Origin: Candidatus Binatia bacterium
GTDB taxonomy: Bacteria; Desulfobacterota; Binatia; HRBIN30
DNA length: 64,000 nt
Reading direction: 5' to 3'
Assembly: GCA_937925685.1 (NCBI GenBank)
Contig: CALAMI010000002.1
Location: forward strand, 186,001-250,000
Shown: positions 56,206-64,000 of the stretch, piece by piece
How positions within the stretch are numbered: the first letter of the stretch is position 1
How the letters are laid out: every line of letters starts with the position of its first letter
Made by a program: the position numbers and the translations under genes
Notes under the pieces: model-generated
The model's input: only the letters and a program-made list of their open reading frames with translations
Databases searched by the model: none
What the model was told of the DNA's origin: nothing

Positions 56206-56855
56206 AGTACCCGGACTGGTGGGCTGCCATTCTTTGCGCCCTACTCGTCAGCGGTGCGATCGGCTGCCGCAGGTGGCTACCGACGACTTCTTACCTCCAG
56301 CCGCGTTCTGATTCGGTCTCTCGTCGCAGCACGCGCGATGCTCGGGAACGTTTCGATCACCAGCTTCACCGCAAGGCACTGCGGGCAAAAGGAATAGCCT
56401 GCATCGATTGTCACTCGTTCGCCTTACGCATCGAAACCGATGACGAGGATCTTGCCAAAACATTGTCGGCTTATGCGCTCCACCCGCGCAGTGCAGCTTG
56501 CCACTCCTGCCATTTGCCTGGGCAGCAGAAAATGTTCGCTGCACCGCGACAATGCCTTTCGTGTCACCGCAACCTCTGGCCGCTGTTGCCCGATGACCAC
56601 CGTGCTGGCTGGCAGACAGCACACGCGGTGGCATCTCATGCGGACACGGAGCGTTGTCAGGATTGCCACCACCAGCAGGAATGCGTGGATTGTCACGCTC
56701 GCCGCGATACGCTCGATACCCGGGTCCACGAGCGTGGATTCCGTTTCTTTCATTCCATCGAAGCGTGGGCAAATCCGATGCAGTGCAGCAGTTGCCATCG
56801 GGCAGATTTTTGCATTCAGTGCCATCGGTTGAGTGGTGTTCGAGGGGCAGGATGA
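56202..56855 (+). CDS. Seven-haem lipoprotein cytochrome c
   Basis: GTG at 56202 overlaps the previous stop. The product has 217 residues. The leader ends in SGAIGC, a lipobox. Seven haem motifs are seen: CIDCH, CHSCH, CLSCH, CQDCH, CVDCH, CSSCH and CIQCH. Extra His residues (DHQLHRKAL, HQQECVDCHA) may be axial ligands. It is probably a periplasmic face partner of the barrel, like MtrA or Oma proteins in position though shorter (MtrA has ten haems). Confidence 0.85.
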   Translation: MKYPDWWAAILCALLVSGAIGCRRWLPTTSYLQPRSDSVSRRSTRDARERFDHQLHRKALRAKGIACIDCHSFALRIETDDEDLAKTLSAYALHPRSAACHSCHLPGQQKMFAAPRQCLSCHRNLWPLLPDDHRAGWQTAHAVASHADTERCQDCHHQQECVDCHARRDTLDTRVHERGFRFFHSIEAWANPMQCSSCHRADFCIQCHRLSGVRGAG

Positions 56856-57160
56856 GGCGAGTTGCACCTTGGTTCCTTTCCCTCCCTTTGCTTTTCGGTT
56901 GTGGCGAGGAGGCGGCCCCGTCAGGGGAAAACTACGGTAATTTGCTCGAGTCGCCAGCCGGGCTCGTACTCATTCCTGAGGAACATCCCTCGGGATGGGG
57001 ACGTGCGGATTGCTTTTTTTGTCACCCCGCCCACAAACTCCATGTGGTCAACCGCACGGGAATCGCCGATCTGGATCTCGGCTTCGTTCGCAGCGTCGTG
57101 CGTCAGCGAGGGGAGGCGAGTTGCGCTGCGTGCCATGGGGACAACGGGGTTGGACGATGA
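56852..57160 (+). CDS. Two-haem lipoprotein
   Basis: The ATG at 56852 overlaps the previous stop. The product has 102 residues. The leader ends in LLFGC, a lipobox. Two haem motifs are seen, CFFCH and CAACH, about 45 residues apart, with a few possible axial His residues (HPAHKLHVV). It is a small electron carrier or a link in the conduit. Confidence 0.8.
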   Translation: MRRVAPWFLSLPLLFGCGEEAAPSGENYGNLLESPAGLVLIPEEHPSGWGRADCFFCHPAHKLHVVNRTGIADLDLGFVRSVVRQRGEASCAACHGDNGVGR

Positions 57161-57729
57161 GGCCGGTCGAGTTTTTGCTCTTGGCCGTATTCTTGGTGAC
57201 TACAGCTTGGGGACTGGGGAACGAGGAAAACCCCCATTGGATGCTGCGGTCGGACGGGGAACCGGACGAGGAAAAGTGCGCAATTTGCCACGACGAAGAT
57301 AAGAACCTGCTTTCGTCGAAGGAAGAAACGTGTCTCAGCTGCCACGAGCGAACGCTGCACAGTGGTTCGGAGGAACACTTGCGCGCAAGTGCAGCACAAG
57401 TGCAAACGCTGCTACCTCCGAAAGGGAAATACGGAGTGGAGTTTCCGCTTGCTGAGGACGGAAGGATGTATTGTGGCACCTGCCACCTCTTTCACGACCC
57501 ACGCGTAGACGAGGTCACCCTAGCCGCTCCCCGCACGCTGCCGAGCGAAGGGATCGCTTGGGAGATCCGGCAAGCAGTGGAGAGGCAAGTGCGCGCCATC
57601 CTGGCTCTGCGACCAGAGTCCGAAGTGCAGTGGTCGTTTGCGCAGGAGTCCACTGGGTTCCTGCGTCTGCCGCTGACGGAGAGCGAGCTTTGCGTGGCTT
57701 GCCACGAACGAGAGGGGAACGGTCGGTGA
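57157..57729 (+). CDS. Four-haem periplasmic cytochrome c
   Basis: The ATG at 57157 overlaps the previous stop. The product has 190 residues with a signal peptide (about 1-20). Four haem motifs are seen: CAICH, CLSCH, CGTCH and CVACH. The stretch MYCGTCHLFHDP resembles doubled-CXXCH-type proteins. The next gene overlaps its stop. Confidence 0.82.
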   Translation: MRPVEFLLLAVFLVTTAWGLGNEENPHWMLRSDGEPDEEKCAICHDEDKNLLSSKEETCLSCHERTLHSGSEEHLRASAAQVQTLLPPKGKYGVEFPLAEDGRMYCGTCHLFHDPRVDEVTLAAPRTLPSEGIAWEIRQAVERQVRAILALRPESEVQWSFAQESTGFLRLPLTESELCVACHEREGNGR

Positions 57730-59696
57730 AAATCTTGCGCGCTGCCCTGGTGGTAACGTTTGCCATCGTGCCCGGATGCGGCGACCCCGGGGCACCGCAG
57801 TACCGCGGAACGCCCCCCCCGATTGCTGCAGCCTTTGGTACGTGCGCCTTCTGTCACACGGAGCAAGCTCAGGGAATGCTGCCCACGGCGGCAAGCCTCA
57901 CCTGCTCCACATGTCACCCAGACGCGATACCAGGTTTCGCAGGCCGCGGACACCGCGGCGTTCCCGGGCCCGAACTCGTACCTTCCTTTCCCCGGTTCGG
58001 CCACCAACTCTTCGCGGAGGAGTCGTTTGGCTCGTGTTCCTTTTGTCACCATTCCACTGCCGTTCGCATCGTTTTGTATCGCGACGCGCTGGGTTGCGAA
58101 ACTTGCCATGTGACCGCACTTACGGCCGGGTTTGGCCCGCACCATCGCACGCTTCCTGATTCGACGCTCGTGCCGAATCCCCCCACCGAGCCTCACGCGC
58201 CTGGAAGCGAAGGCCTGTGGGGGAACTGTGCGTTGTGTCACAACGAAACCGCGCGGGACCTGCAAGCGCTGTTGGGTGCGCCCTATGCCCTCCATTGCAG
58301 CACCTGCCATGTAGAACGCACGCCGGGTCAGTTCGGCGCCGCTCATGCCAGCCTGCCGACGAGCGCCGTGGTGCCGAACCCACCCGTGCGGGCGCATCGG
58401 CCCGCGGCGGAGCGTTCCTGGGGCGCATGCGTCCTGTGTCACAACGAAGCTGCACGCAGCTTGCAGGAAGCTTTCGCCGAGCCACAGGAGGTTGGCTGCA
58501 CCACTTGCCACAGGGAGCGTACTCCTGGCCAGTACGGTGTTGGTCATGCCAGCCTGCCGACGAGCGCCGTGGTGCCGAACCCACCCGTGCGGGCGCATCG
58601 GCCCGCGGCGGAGCGTTCCTGGGGCACTTGCGCCCTGTGTCACAACGAAGAAGCGCGCAGTTTGGAAAGCTTGTTGGGCCCGCCCGATGAAGTGAGCTGT
58701 GAAAGCTGTCACGCCGATCGGTTGCCCGGAACCTTCGAACCAGGACACCGGGCGCGACCCTCTCGAGTTGTTGTGCCTGATCCTCCAGCACTTCCACATC
58801 GCCCCGGTACGGCCGCCGCCGCATCAGGCAACTGCGCGTTGTGTCACTCCCAGGTGGCGACCAACGTGGCGCCGTTCGTGGCCGAACTGAACTGTGTCGT
58901 GTGTCACGAAGATGGCAGCGGAAAACCATTCGGTCCGGGGCACCGGCAGAAACCGCAACCCACTCTTGTACCCGCATTCGTGGGCGCGGATCATGCTCCT
59001 GGCCTGGGGCAAAGGTTCGGTGTTTGTGTGTACTGTCACCGTGACATTGCAGAAAACATTGCGACCAGCGAGGCCGCTGAATTGGGATGCGTCCTGTGTC
59101 ACAACACGCAGCTCGGTAACTTTGGCCCTCAGCACCGGTCCTTACCGGGGCGCGATTTGGTGCCAAGTTTCGTCGGGAGAGCTCACTGGAGCGGCGAGCA
59201 GCGCGTGTTCGGTACTTGCAGCTTCTGCCACCAGGCGACTACCGATCGCGCACTGCGGTTGACCCATGGTGCCTTGGGTCTGCAGTGCCAGCAGTGTCAC
59301 ACCGAAAGCACGATGGAGCAGTACGGAAAAGGGCACCAATCCATCACGGCCTGTGTCGTTTGTCATGGAAGCAGCCGAAGCACGCATCAGGATCCCGCCC
59401 GGGGAACCGACTACGAGTGCGCGAACTGCCACGAGCCTCACGGGAGTCGAAACTTGTTCCTCATCCGCGAGTTCATCGCGACTCCAACAGGTCAACTGCG
59501 GGCGATTCGCTTCGAAAACTTACGTGGACACGACGACGCGGGGTTTACCAGCATGACCCAGCCTGGGACGGGCTTGTGCGAGGTTTGCCATACCACCACG
59601 CGCTTCTTTCGCGCCAATGGTACGGGCGAGGAGCACTTCGATTTCCCGTGTTTTACTTGCCACCCCCACGCTTTGGGATTTTCGGTAAGACCATGA
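57726..59696 (+). CDS. Twenty-haem tandem-repeat c-type cytochrome
   Basis: GTG at 57726 overlaps the previous stop (GTGA). The product has 656 residues. The leader ends in IVPGC, a weak lipobox. Twenty CXXCH motifs are seen, mostly in pairs within repeated modules of about 67 residues, each with a pattern like N-C-A-L-C-H-N-E, then C-x-x-C-H, then a conserved Pro-rich link (VVPNPPV or similar) with extra His residues. Two modules share an identical 82-bp DNA block. It could form an extended wire or bridge across the periplasm or outside. Closest known types would be the doubled-CXXCH and long multihaem cytochromes. Confidence 0.85.
   Translation: MKILRAALVVTFAIVPGCGDPGAPQYRGTPPPIAAAFGTCAFCHTEQAQGMLPTAASLTCSTCHPDAIPGFAGRGHRGVPGPELVPSFPRFGHQLFAEESFGSCSFCHHSTAVRIVLYRDALGCETCHVTALTAGFGPHHRTLPDSTLVPNPPTEPHAPGSEGLWGNCALCHNETARDLQALLGAPYALHCSTCHVERTPGQFGAAHASLPTSAVVPNPPVRAHRPAAERSWGACVLCHNEAARSLQEAFAEPQEVGCTTCHRERTPGQYGVGHASLPTSAVVPNPPVRAHRPAAERSWGTCALCHNEEARSLESLLGPPDEVSCESCHADRLPGTFEPGHRARPSRVVVPDPPALPHRPGTAAAASGNCALCHSQVATNVAPFVAELNCVVCHEDGSGKPFGPGHRQKPQPTLVPAFVGADHAPGLGQRFGVCVYCHRDIAENIATSEAAELGCVLCHNTQLGNFGPQHRSLPGRDLVPSFVGRAHWSGEQRVFGTCSFCHQATTDRALRLTHGALGLQCQQCHTESTMEQYGKGHQSITACVVCHGSSRSTHQDPARGTDYECANCHEPHGSRNLFLIREFIATPTGQLRAIRFENLRGHDDAGFTSMTQPGTGLCEVCHTTTRFFRANGTGEEHFDFPCFTCHPHALGFSVRP
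58343..58424 (+). repeat. 82-bp exact direct repeat, copy 1
   Basis: This block is identical to 58544-58625, 201 bp (67 codons) downstream. It codes for a His-containing linker between haem pairs in the 20-haem protein. Confidence 0.9.
58544..58625 (+). repeat. 82-bp exact direct repeat, copy 2
   Basis: This is the second copy of the block at 58343-58424. The 201-bp spacing keeps frame and equals one two-haem module, so a recent duplication or conversion is likely. Confidence 0.9.
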
Positions 59697-61195
59697 GTCA
59701 ACGGCCATCTTTGTGGGGTAACCCCATTTCCGTTGCCGGCTGGATTCTTGCTGGGGCGGCTTTTGCCTGTTTCGTTTTTCTGTGGCTGTACGATACTTTT
59801 GCCCCGGGCCCTTCCGCTCCCTACGCGGGCATCGTCATCTTCGTGATCACCCCAGCATTTTTGTTGCTCGGCCTGGCCTTGGTCGTCATCGGGTGGTGGT
59901 GGAGTTGGCGGCGTTGGCGGCGTACCGGAGTGGCATGGGCTCTTGTCTGGCCGGTAATCGACCTCAATCGTGCGGGAACGCGTGCGGCCGTCGCCTGGAT
60001 CATGGGGGGTGGCACCGCGTTTCTTTTTCTTTCCGCATTCGGTGCCTTTCAGACATACAAAATCACGGAATCGGTGACCTTTTGCGGTGCCCTGTGTCAT
60101 CAGGTCATGGGACCCGAGTATACCGCGTACCAGGTTTCACCGCATGCGCGCGTGCTTTGCGTAGATTGCCATGTGGGTTCAGGGGCGAATTGGTACATCC
60201 GCTCGAAGTTTTCCGGGTTGCGCCAACTGCATGCGTACGTCACCGACAGCTACTCGCGGCCCATCCCGGTGCCGATTCACAACTTGCGGCCGGCCACGGA
60301 GACTTGCCAAACCTGCCACTGGCCCGAGAAGTCTTATGGGATTGTTGGCCGCCGTTATGTGTACTTCCTGGCTGACGAGTCGAACACTCGCTGGGAAACC
60401 GACCTGGAGTTACTCATTGGCGGAGGGCGTCCAGGTACGCCAACGACCGGAGGAATTCACTGGCACATGCAGTTGGAAAACATAGTGGAGTACGTGGCTC
60501 GCGATCCTTCGCGGTTAGCGATTCTGTGGGTGCGGGCGACCAACCGCGCTACGGGTGAAAGCGTTCTCTATCGGTCCCCAGAGGCGCACGGCGACCCCCC
60601 GGCTGACGCTGTCTGGCGTACGATGGACTGCATGGATTGCCACAATCGTCCAGCTCACCGGTTTCAGTCGCCACGCGATGCGGTCAACGCGGCCATGGCT
60701 GCTGGGTTGCTCGACCCGCGCCTGCCCGCACTCAAAAAGGCTGCCATCGACCTCCTCGCCGAGGAGTACGGCGACACGATTACTGCCCTAGCTGCGCTCG
60801 ACCACGGCCTGCGTACCTTTTACCAAGAGAATTTCCCCGATCTTGCGAAACACGAGAGTGCGACGATCGATCGGGCCGTTGGGGAGCTGCAACGAATTTA
60901 CCGAGAAAATTTTTTTCCCGAAATGAAGGTGCGTTGGGATGCTTATCCCTCGCACGAGAGCCATTTGTTTTCGCCCGGCTGTTTCCGGTGTCACGGCGGA
61001 CAACATGCCGCCAGCGACGGAAAACTCATCCGCAGCGAGTGCAATTTGTGCCACATCGTTCGCGCACAAGGGCCTTCGGGGCAAAAAGTGTACTCCACCA
61101 CTGACACGGGGCTCGAGTACGAGCACCCGGTAGACGTCGGTGCCGACTGGAAAGAGTCTCCCTGCTACGAGTGCCACTCTGGGGCTGCGCCGTGA
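59693..61195 (+). CDS. NapC/NirT-type membrane-anchored multihaem cytochrome
   Basis: The ATG at 59693 overlaps the previous stop. The product has 500 residues. Three transmembrane helices are near residues 14-33, 45-70 and 98-120. Haem sites are CGALCH (Cys131-His136; a CX3CH variant as I recall in NapC/NirT relatives), then CVDCH, CQTCH, CMDCH, CFRCH, CNLCH and CYECH, seven in all. The segment PEYTAYQVSPHARV is typical. It should take electrons from (or give to) the quinone pool and hand them to the periplasmic chain. It ends the operon. Confidence 0.88.
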   Translation: MSQRPSLWGNPISVAGWILAGAAFACFVFLWLYDTFAPGPSAPYAGIVIFVITPAFLLLGLALVVIGWWWSWRRWRRTGVAWALVWPVIDLNRAGTRAAVAWIMGGGTAFLFLSAFGAFQTYKITESVTFCGALCHQVMGPEYTAYQVSPHARVLCVDCHVGSGANWYIRSKFSGLRQLHAYVTDSYSRPIPVPIHNLRPATETCQTCHWPEKSYGIVGRRYVYFLADESNTRWETDLELLIGGGRPGTPTTGGIHWHMQLENIVEYVARDPSRLAILWVRATNRATGESVLYRSPEAHGDPPADAVWRTMDCMDCHNRPAHRFQSPRDAVNAAMAAGLLDPRLPALKKAAIDLLAEEYGDTITALAALDHGLRTFYQENFPDLAKHESATIDRAVGELQRIYRENFFPEMKVRWDAYPSHESHLFSPGCFRCHGGQHAASDGKLIRSECNLCHIVRAQGPSGQKVYSTTDTGLEYEHPVDVGADWKESPCYECHSGAAP

Positions 61196-61451
61196 CGGTG
61201 CGGTAGCGCAGCGGTGAGCTTGCGTTGCTGCTGACGCGGCCAGTTGGGGGCATGAGCCGCGCCATGCACCATGGGGATGTCGGCTGCAGGTGCCTTCATC
61301 TCCGTAAGGCTGCACTGCCCGGGGAACGAAGGACCCGTGGAGCAAAAGCCGCCTTGGTGGGAAGGCAGAAAACACCGGTGGGATCCGCGAGCGTGCCCTC
61401 GGGGATGCGAGGAATCAAGGGGAGGCGGACAAACGTGTGCCGAAGGCTGGT

Positions 61452-62594
61452 TTAGGCGGTTCCCGTAGCGCGCGAGACACTCTCCGCGCTCGCTGCATAA
61501 ATGCGCTGGCGCTCGAGGTAGGTTTTGCGGACCAGTTCCACGTCGCGCAGGAACGGTTCCAAGTCCGATAGCAGCAGCGCCTGCGGACCATCACACAGCG
61601 CCTGTTCGGGACGGGGGTGAAAGTCCACCAACACCATGTTCGCCCCGGCAATGATTCCTTGCGCCGTAACGTGGGCAATGTCCAAGATGCCGTCGGGCGC
61701 CATCGTCTTCTTTCCCACGGAATGCGAGGGATCGATGCACACCGGCAAACGGGTCAGGCGCTTGACCACGGGCACGTGAGCGAAGTCGACAAAATTCCGA
61801 TGAGGATCGCCCAAATGGGTTTTCATTCCACGGAGGCAAAAGACGATCCGGTGGTTGCCGCCGGTGGCGAGGTATTCGCAGGCGTTGAGCGATTCATCGA
61901 GAGTAATTCCCATGCCACGCTTGAACAAAATGGGGAAATCTTGTTGCTGCCCCACCGCTTTCAGGAGTTCGAAGTTTTGCGCGTTGCGGGTGCCGATTTG
62001 CAGCATCACACCGGTTGGGTTCCCAGCGGCAGCCAGTGCGGTGCGGATCTCGTCCACGTGCGCCTCATGAGTAACTTCCATGGCAATGATCTTGATTCCG
62101 TACTTGCCAGCCAGCTCGAACACGTAAGGCAAGCAGCTTTTGCCATGGCCCTGAAAATCATAGGGGCTCGTTCGTGGCTTGTACGCGCCAGCTCGCGTCG
62201 TCGTCAGGCCGACATCGCGTAGGGCGCGGAACATCAGTTCCACGTTTTCTCGGGTGTCCACGGCACAGAGGCCAGCAAAGACGTGAAACGTATCTTGGGT
62301 AAAACGAATCCCGTTGTATTCGAAGCCAACGACCTCCGCTTGCCCTTCATGCCGGCCGATCGCCCGGTACGTCTCGCGAATGCGAATCACTTTTTCCACA
62401 GCCTCCATTTCTTCGAAGGGCTCGACCGGAACCGAGGTGGTTGGGCCAAGCAAGTACACTTCCGTTAAAACGCGGGTGGCTCCTTGGATTTTCCGCACTA
62501 CCGCACGAACTTCGGGGTAACGTTCGGCAAGCTTGACAACTTCCCCTACCTCTGGGGATTCAGGATCGACGTCAGCCTTCATTACGATGATCAT
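61452..62594 (-). CDS. aroF: 3-deoxy-7-phosphoheptulonate synthase
   Basis: I choose the ATG at 62594 (MIIVMKADV), with GGAGG about eleven bases upstream; the start 30 bases earlier is less likely. The product has 380 residues. The N-terminal ferredoxin-like regulatory domain (about 1-75) is followed by the barrel, with KPRTSPYDFQG, IGTRNAQNF and CIDPSHSVGK. This is the type I-beta DAHP synthase, the first step of aromatic amino-acid synthesis. It appears monocistronic. Confidence 0.95.
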   Translation of the reverse strand: MIIVMKADVDPESPEVGEVVKLAERYPEVRAVVRKIQGATRVLTEVYLLGPTTSVPVEPFEEMEAVEKVIRIRETYRAIGRHEGQAEVVGFEYNGIRFTQDTFHVFAGLCAVDTRENVELMFRALRDVGLTTTRAGAYKPRTSPYDFQGHGKSCLPYVFELAGKYGIKIIAMEVTHEAHVDEIRTALAAAGNPTGVMLQIGTRNAQNFELLKAVGQQQDFPILFKRGMGITLDESLNACEYLATGGNHRIVFCLRGMKTHLGDPHRNFVDFAHVPVVKRLTRLPVCIDPSHSVGKKTMAPDGILDIAHVTAQGIIAGANMVLVDFHPRPEQALCDGPQALLLSDLEPFLRDVELVRKTYLERQRIYAASAESVSRATGTA

Positions 62595-62664
62595 TTCGCT
62601 GTGTTCCTCCGGAAACGCCCGCAAATTACCGTTAGCGAGCTAGCGTGGTGTGGTGCAAGCGTGA

Positions 62665-63963
62665 TTAGAAGGCGTATTCTAGTTGCAGCGAGTAAATCAC
62701 ATCGGCACGAAGGCCGTCGCGGTTCAGAGGAAGCTGCACGTTCCCTGCAGCAACCCACTGCCCGATAGGGTTCACTTTGAAGCCTAGGGCGCTTTGCAGC
62801 ACATTATCGTTCACGCCGTCACGCCAATCGTCGTGGAAGCCCAGGAAGTCCACAGCCAAGGTGAGCCGGGGGTCGGCGCGCCAGTCCGTGCCCACGATCC
62901 ACAAAACTTGGCTCACGTCCTTGCGGCTGCGCAACGCGTACCCGAGGTTGATATGCGGTTCCCAGTCGCCAATTTGCTTGGAGAGAACGAACCAGGGTGT
63001 GAACGTGGGCTCGTGGAACCCCAGGAGATCGGCAGCGCGGCCCGTCGGCAAGGTGAGCACCTGAGCGACGGCGACAGCGGCCCAAGGAAAGTCGCTCACG
63101 TGCCATTTCGCCCGTAAATAGATGTCGCCGGTGCCAAAGGCAGCGGTGTCGAAATGGTCTACCGCGCAGAGGAATTCGCCGGGGCACGTGGTGCCGTCGT
63201 CCACGACGACGCCGCGTTGCTCCACAGTGAAAAAGGCCCCGCCATTGTTGTTGGGGTCGACAATCTCGGCATGGGCACGGGCACGCATACGTGCTCGGGC
63301 AAGCGAGAGACTCATGCTGATGTCGAGGGAATCCGTTAGTCCGTAAGCCGCCGTCAGAAACCACAAATCGAAGCCGAGGCGAAAGTCGAGCTTGGTTTCC
63401 AGCAAGTTGTCCGCAGCACGAAGCCGGTCTTCCTCGGGCAACTGTTCGAGAAAGCCAGGCGACAGTGCCGGCTGCACCGAGCGTAAATGCCGGAGCGACT
63501 GTCCTTCGAGAGTATCGAAGTCAATGCGGGTATAAGAAAACCCGAAGGATACGGTCTGTCGCCCCAGCGTCGTGGCTCGCTCCCCGAGGATCGGCCCCAG
63601 GCTTTGCGAACGGCGCACGTAGCTTTCCGAGGCATCGTCGAATTCGAAGCGAAAGGCGCCGCTGGCCGAAGGGGGTGGAACTTGTGCGCGTGCGGTGGCG
63701 AGCGCAGCAGAAAGCGTACGAAACTGATCGGCTACCCGAGGTTGCTGCACGTCGTTGAAGGCCAAGGGGGTGATCGAGGTGCGGAACGCACCGCCGAATA
63801 AGGAAGGAACTCGATCGGAAAGGGGCTGGGCGCCGAGGCGAGAGGCGGAGAAATTCAAAGCAAGGAGGCACAGGGTGACAGTTCGCCAGTAAGCCAAAGG
63901 AGCCCTTGCCGCCACGTGTGCCGCTGCCTGCCGCGTTCGTGCGCTGGCAAATCTGCACGTCAT
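62665..63963 (-). CDS. Outer-membrane beta-barrel-like protein
   Basis: The product has 432 residues with an N-terminal stretch and a signal-like helix (about 27-45, ending in RLGAQ). Alternating strands follow (VSFGFSYTRIDF, LTAAYGLTDSLDISMSLSL, WAAVAVAQVL), and the end is LQLEYAF with a C-terminal Phe, typical of outer-membrane proteins. A Cys pair is present (TTCPGEFLCAV). It may be a transporter or an adhesin-type barrel; no close family is recognised. Confidence 0.7.
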   Translation of the reverse strand: MTCRFASARTRQAAAHVAARAPLAYWRTVTLCLLALNFSASRLGAQPLSDRVPSLFGGAFRTSITPLAFNDVQQPRVADQFRTLSAALATARAQVPPPSASGAFRFEFDDASESYVRRSQSLGPILGERATTLGRQTVSFGFSYTRIDFDTLEGQSLRHLRSVQPALSPGFLEQLPEEDRLRAADNLLETKLDFRLGFDLWFLTAAYGLTDSLDISMSLSLARARMRARAHAEIVDPNNNGGAFFTVEQRGVVVDDGTTCPGEFLCAVDHFDTAAFGTGDIYLRAKWHVSDFPWAAVAVAQVLTLPTGRAADLLGFHEPTFTPWFVLSKQIGDWEPHINLGYALRSRKDVSQVLWIVGTDWRADPRLTLAVDFLGFHDDWRDGVNDNVLQSALGFKVNPIGQWVAAGNVQLPLNRDGLRADVIYSLQLEYAF

Positions 63964-64000
63964 GGAGTCTGCCTCAAGGCTTGCCAGCGATCAGCCAGCC

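Noticed and set aside
58120-59166. Long minus-strand open frame across the 20-haem gene
   Set aside because: It follows the repeated structure of the plus-strand cytochrome and its product is Arg/His-rich without any domain.

Overview
The window looks like a piece of a high-GC Gram-negative chromosome. Three secreted proteins carry paired, cysteine-flanked dockerin-like Ca-binding repeats and Thr/Pro-rich linkers. There are many lipoproteins, multihaem cytochromes, several beta-barrel proteins and type IV-like pseudopilins. This mix resembles uncultured deltaproteobacterial or Binatota-like lineages; that placement is inferred from gene content, with no database search. Most of the sequence is coding. 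I found no rRNA, tRNA, CRISPR array, insertion sequence or phage module.

Layout. 1-0.7 kb: an N-terminally short, helicase/restriction-like fragment running off the left edge. 1-4.7 kb: a glycosidase-like lipoprotein, a small membrane protein and a secreted protein built of five 23-residue repeats. 4.8-7.8 kb: an archaeal-type GlmU-like protein next to GlmS (UDP-GlcNAc supply). 8.2-11.5 kb: a three-gene ABC-2 exporter. 11.5-18.1 kb: cyclophilin, HAD phosphatase, a metallo-beta-lactamase-fold protein without its metal ligands, a Cys-rich periplasmic peptide, a GH31 lipoprotein and a small lipoprotein. 18.4-21 kb: acyl-CoA synthetase and peptide deformylase. 21.2-24.2 kb: a tightly packed pseudopilin operon (FimT/PilV/PilW/PilX-like plus a small secreted protein). 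24.5-27.9 kb: a TPR-peptidase, ThiI and a hypothetical protein. 27.9-33.9 kb, minus strand: thiolase, HMG-CoA-synthase-like/OB-fold fusion, carbonic anhydrase, threonine dehydratase, a PECR-like SDR and a secreted protein. 34-42.6 kb: MiaA, HisRS and AspRS around a 1006-residue Thr/Pro-rich dockerin protein. 43-44.7 kb: a secreted protein and an intact MBL hydrolase. 45.2-49.8 kb: TolQ, TolR, a TonB-like/vWA fusion and a large TPR protein. 49.9-52.1 kb: dockerin/alpha-beta hydrolase.

The most striking region is 52.3-61.2 kb. Seven co-oriented genes, the last six joined by 4-bp start/stop overlaps, encode an OmcA/MtrC-type decahaem cytochrome with an N-terminal dockerin-like module, an outer-membrane barrel, haem proteins with 7, 2, 4 and 20 motifs, and a membrane-anchored NapC/NirT-type cytochrome with 7. 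In total there are 50 predicted haem sites. Together they could carry electrons from the quinone pool across the periplasm and outer membrane to an extracellular acceptor, or the reverse. The window ends with DAHP synthase and an outer-membrane barrel-like protein, both on the minus strand.
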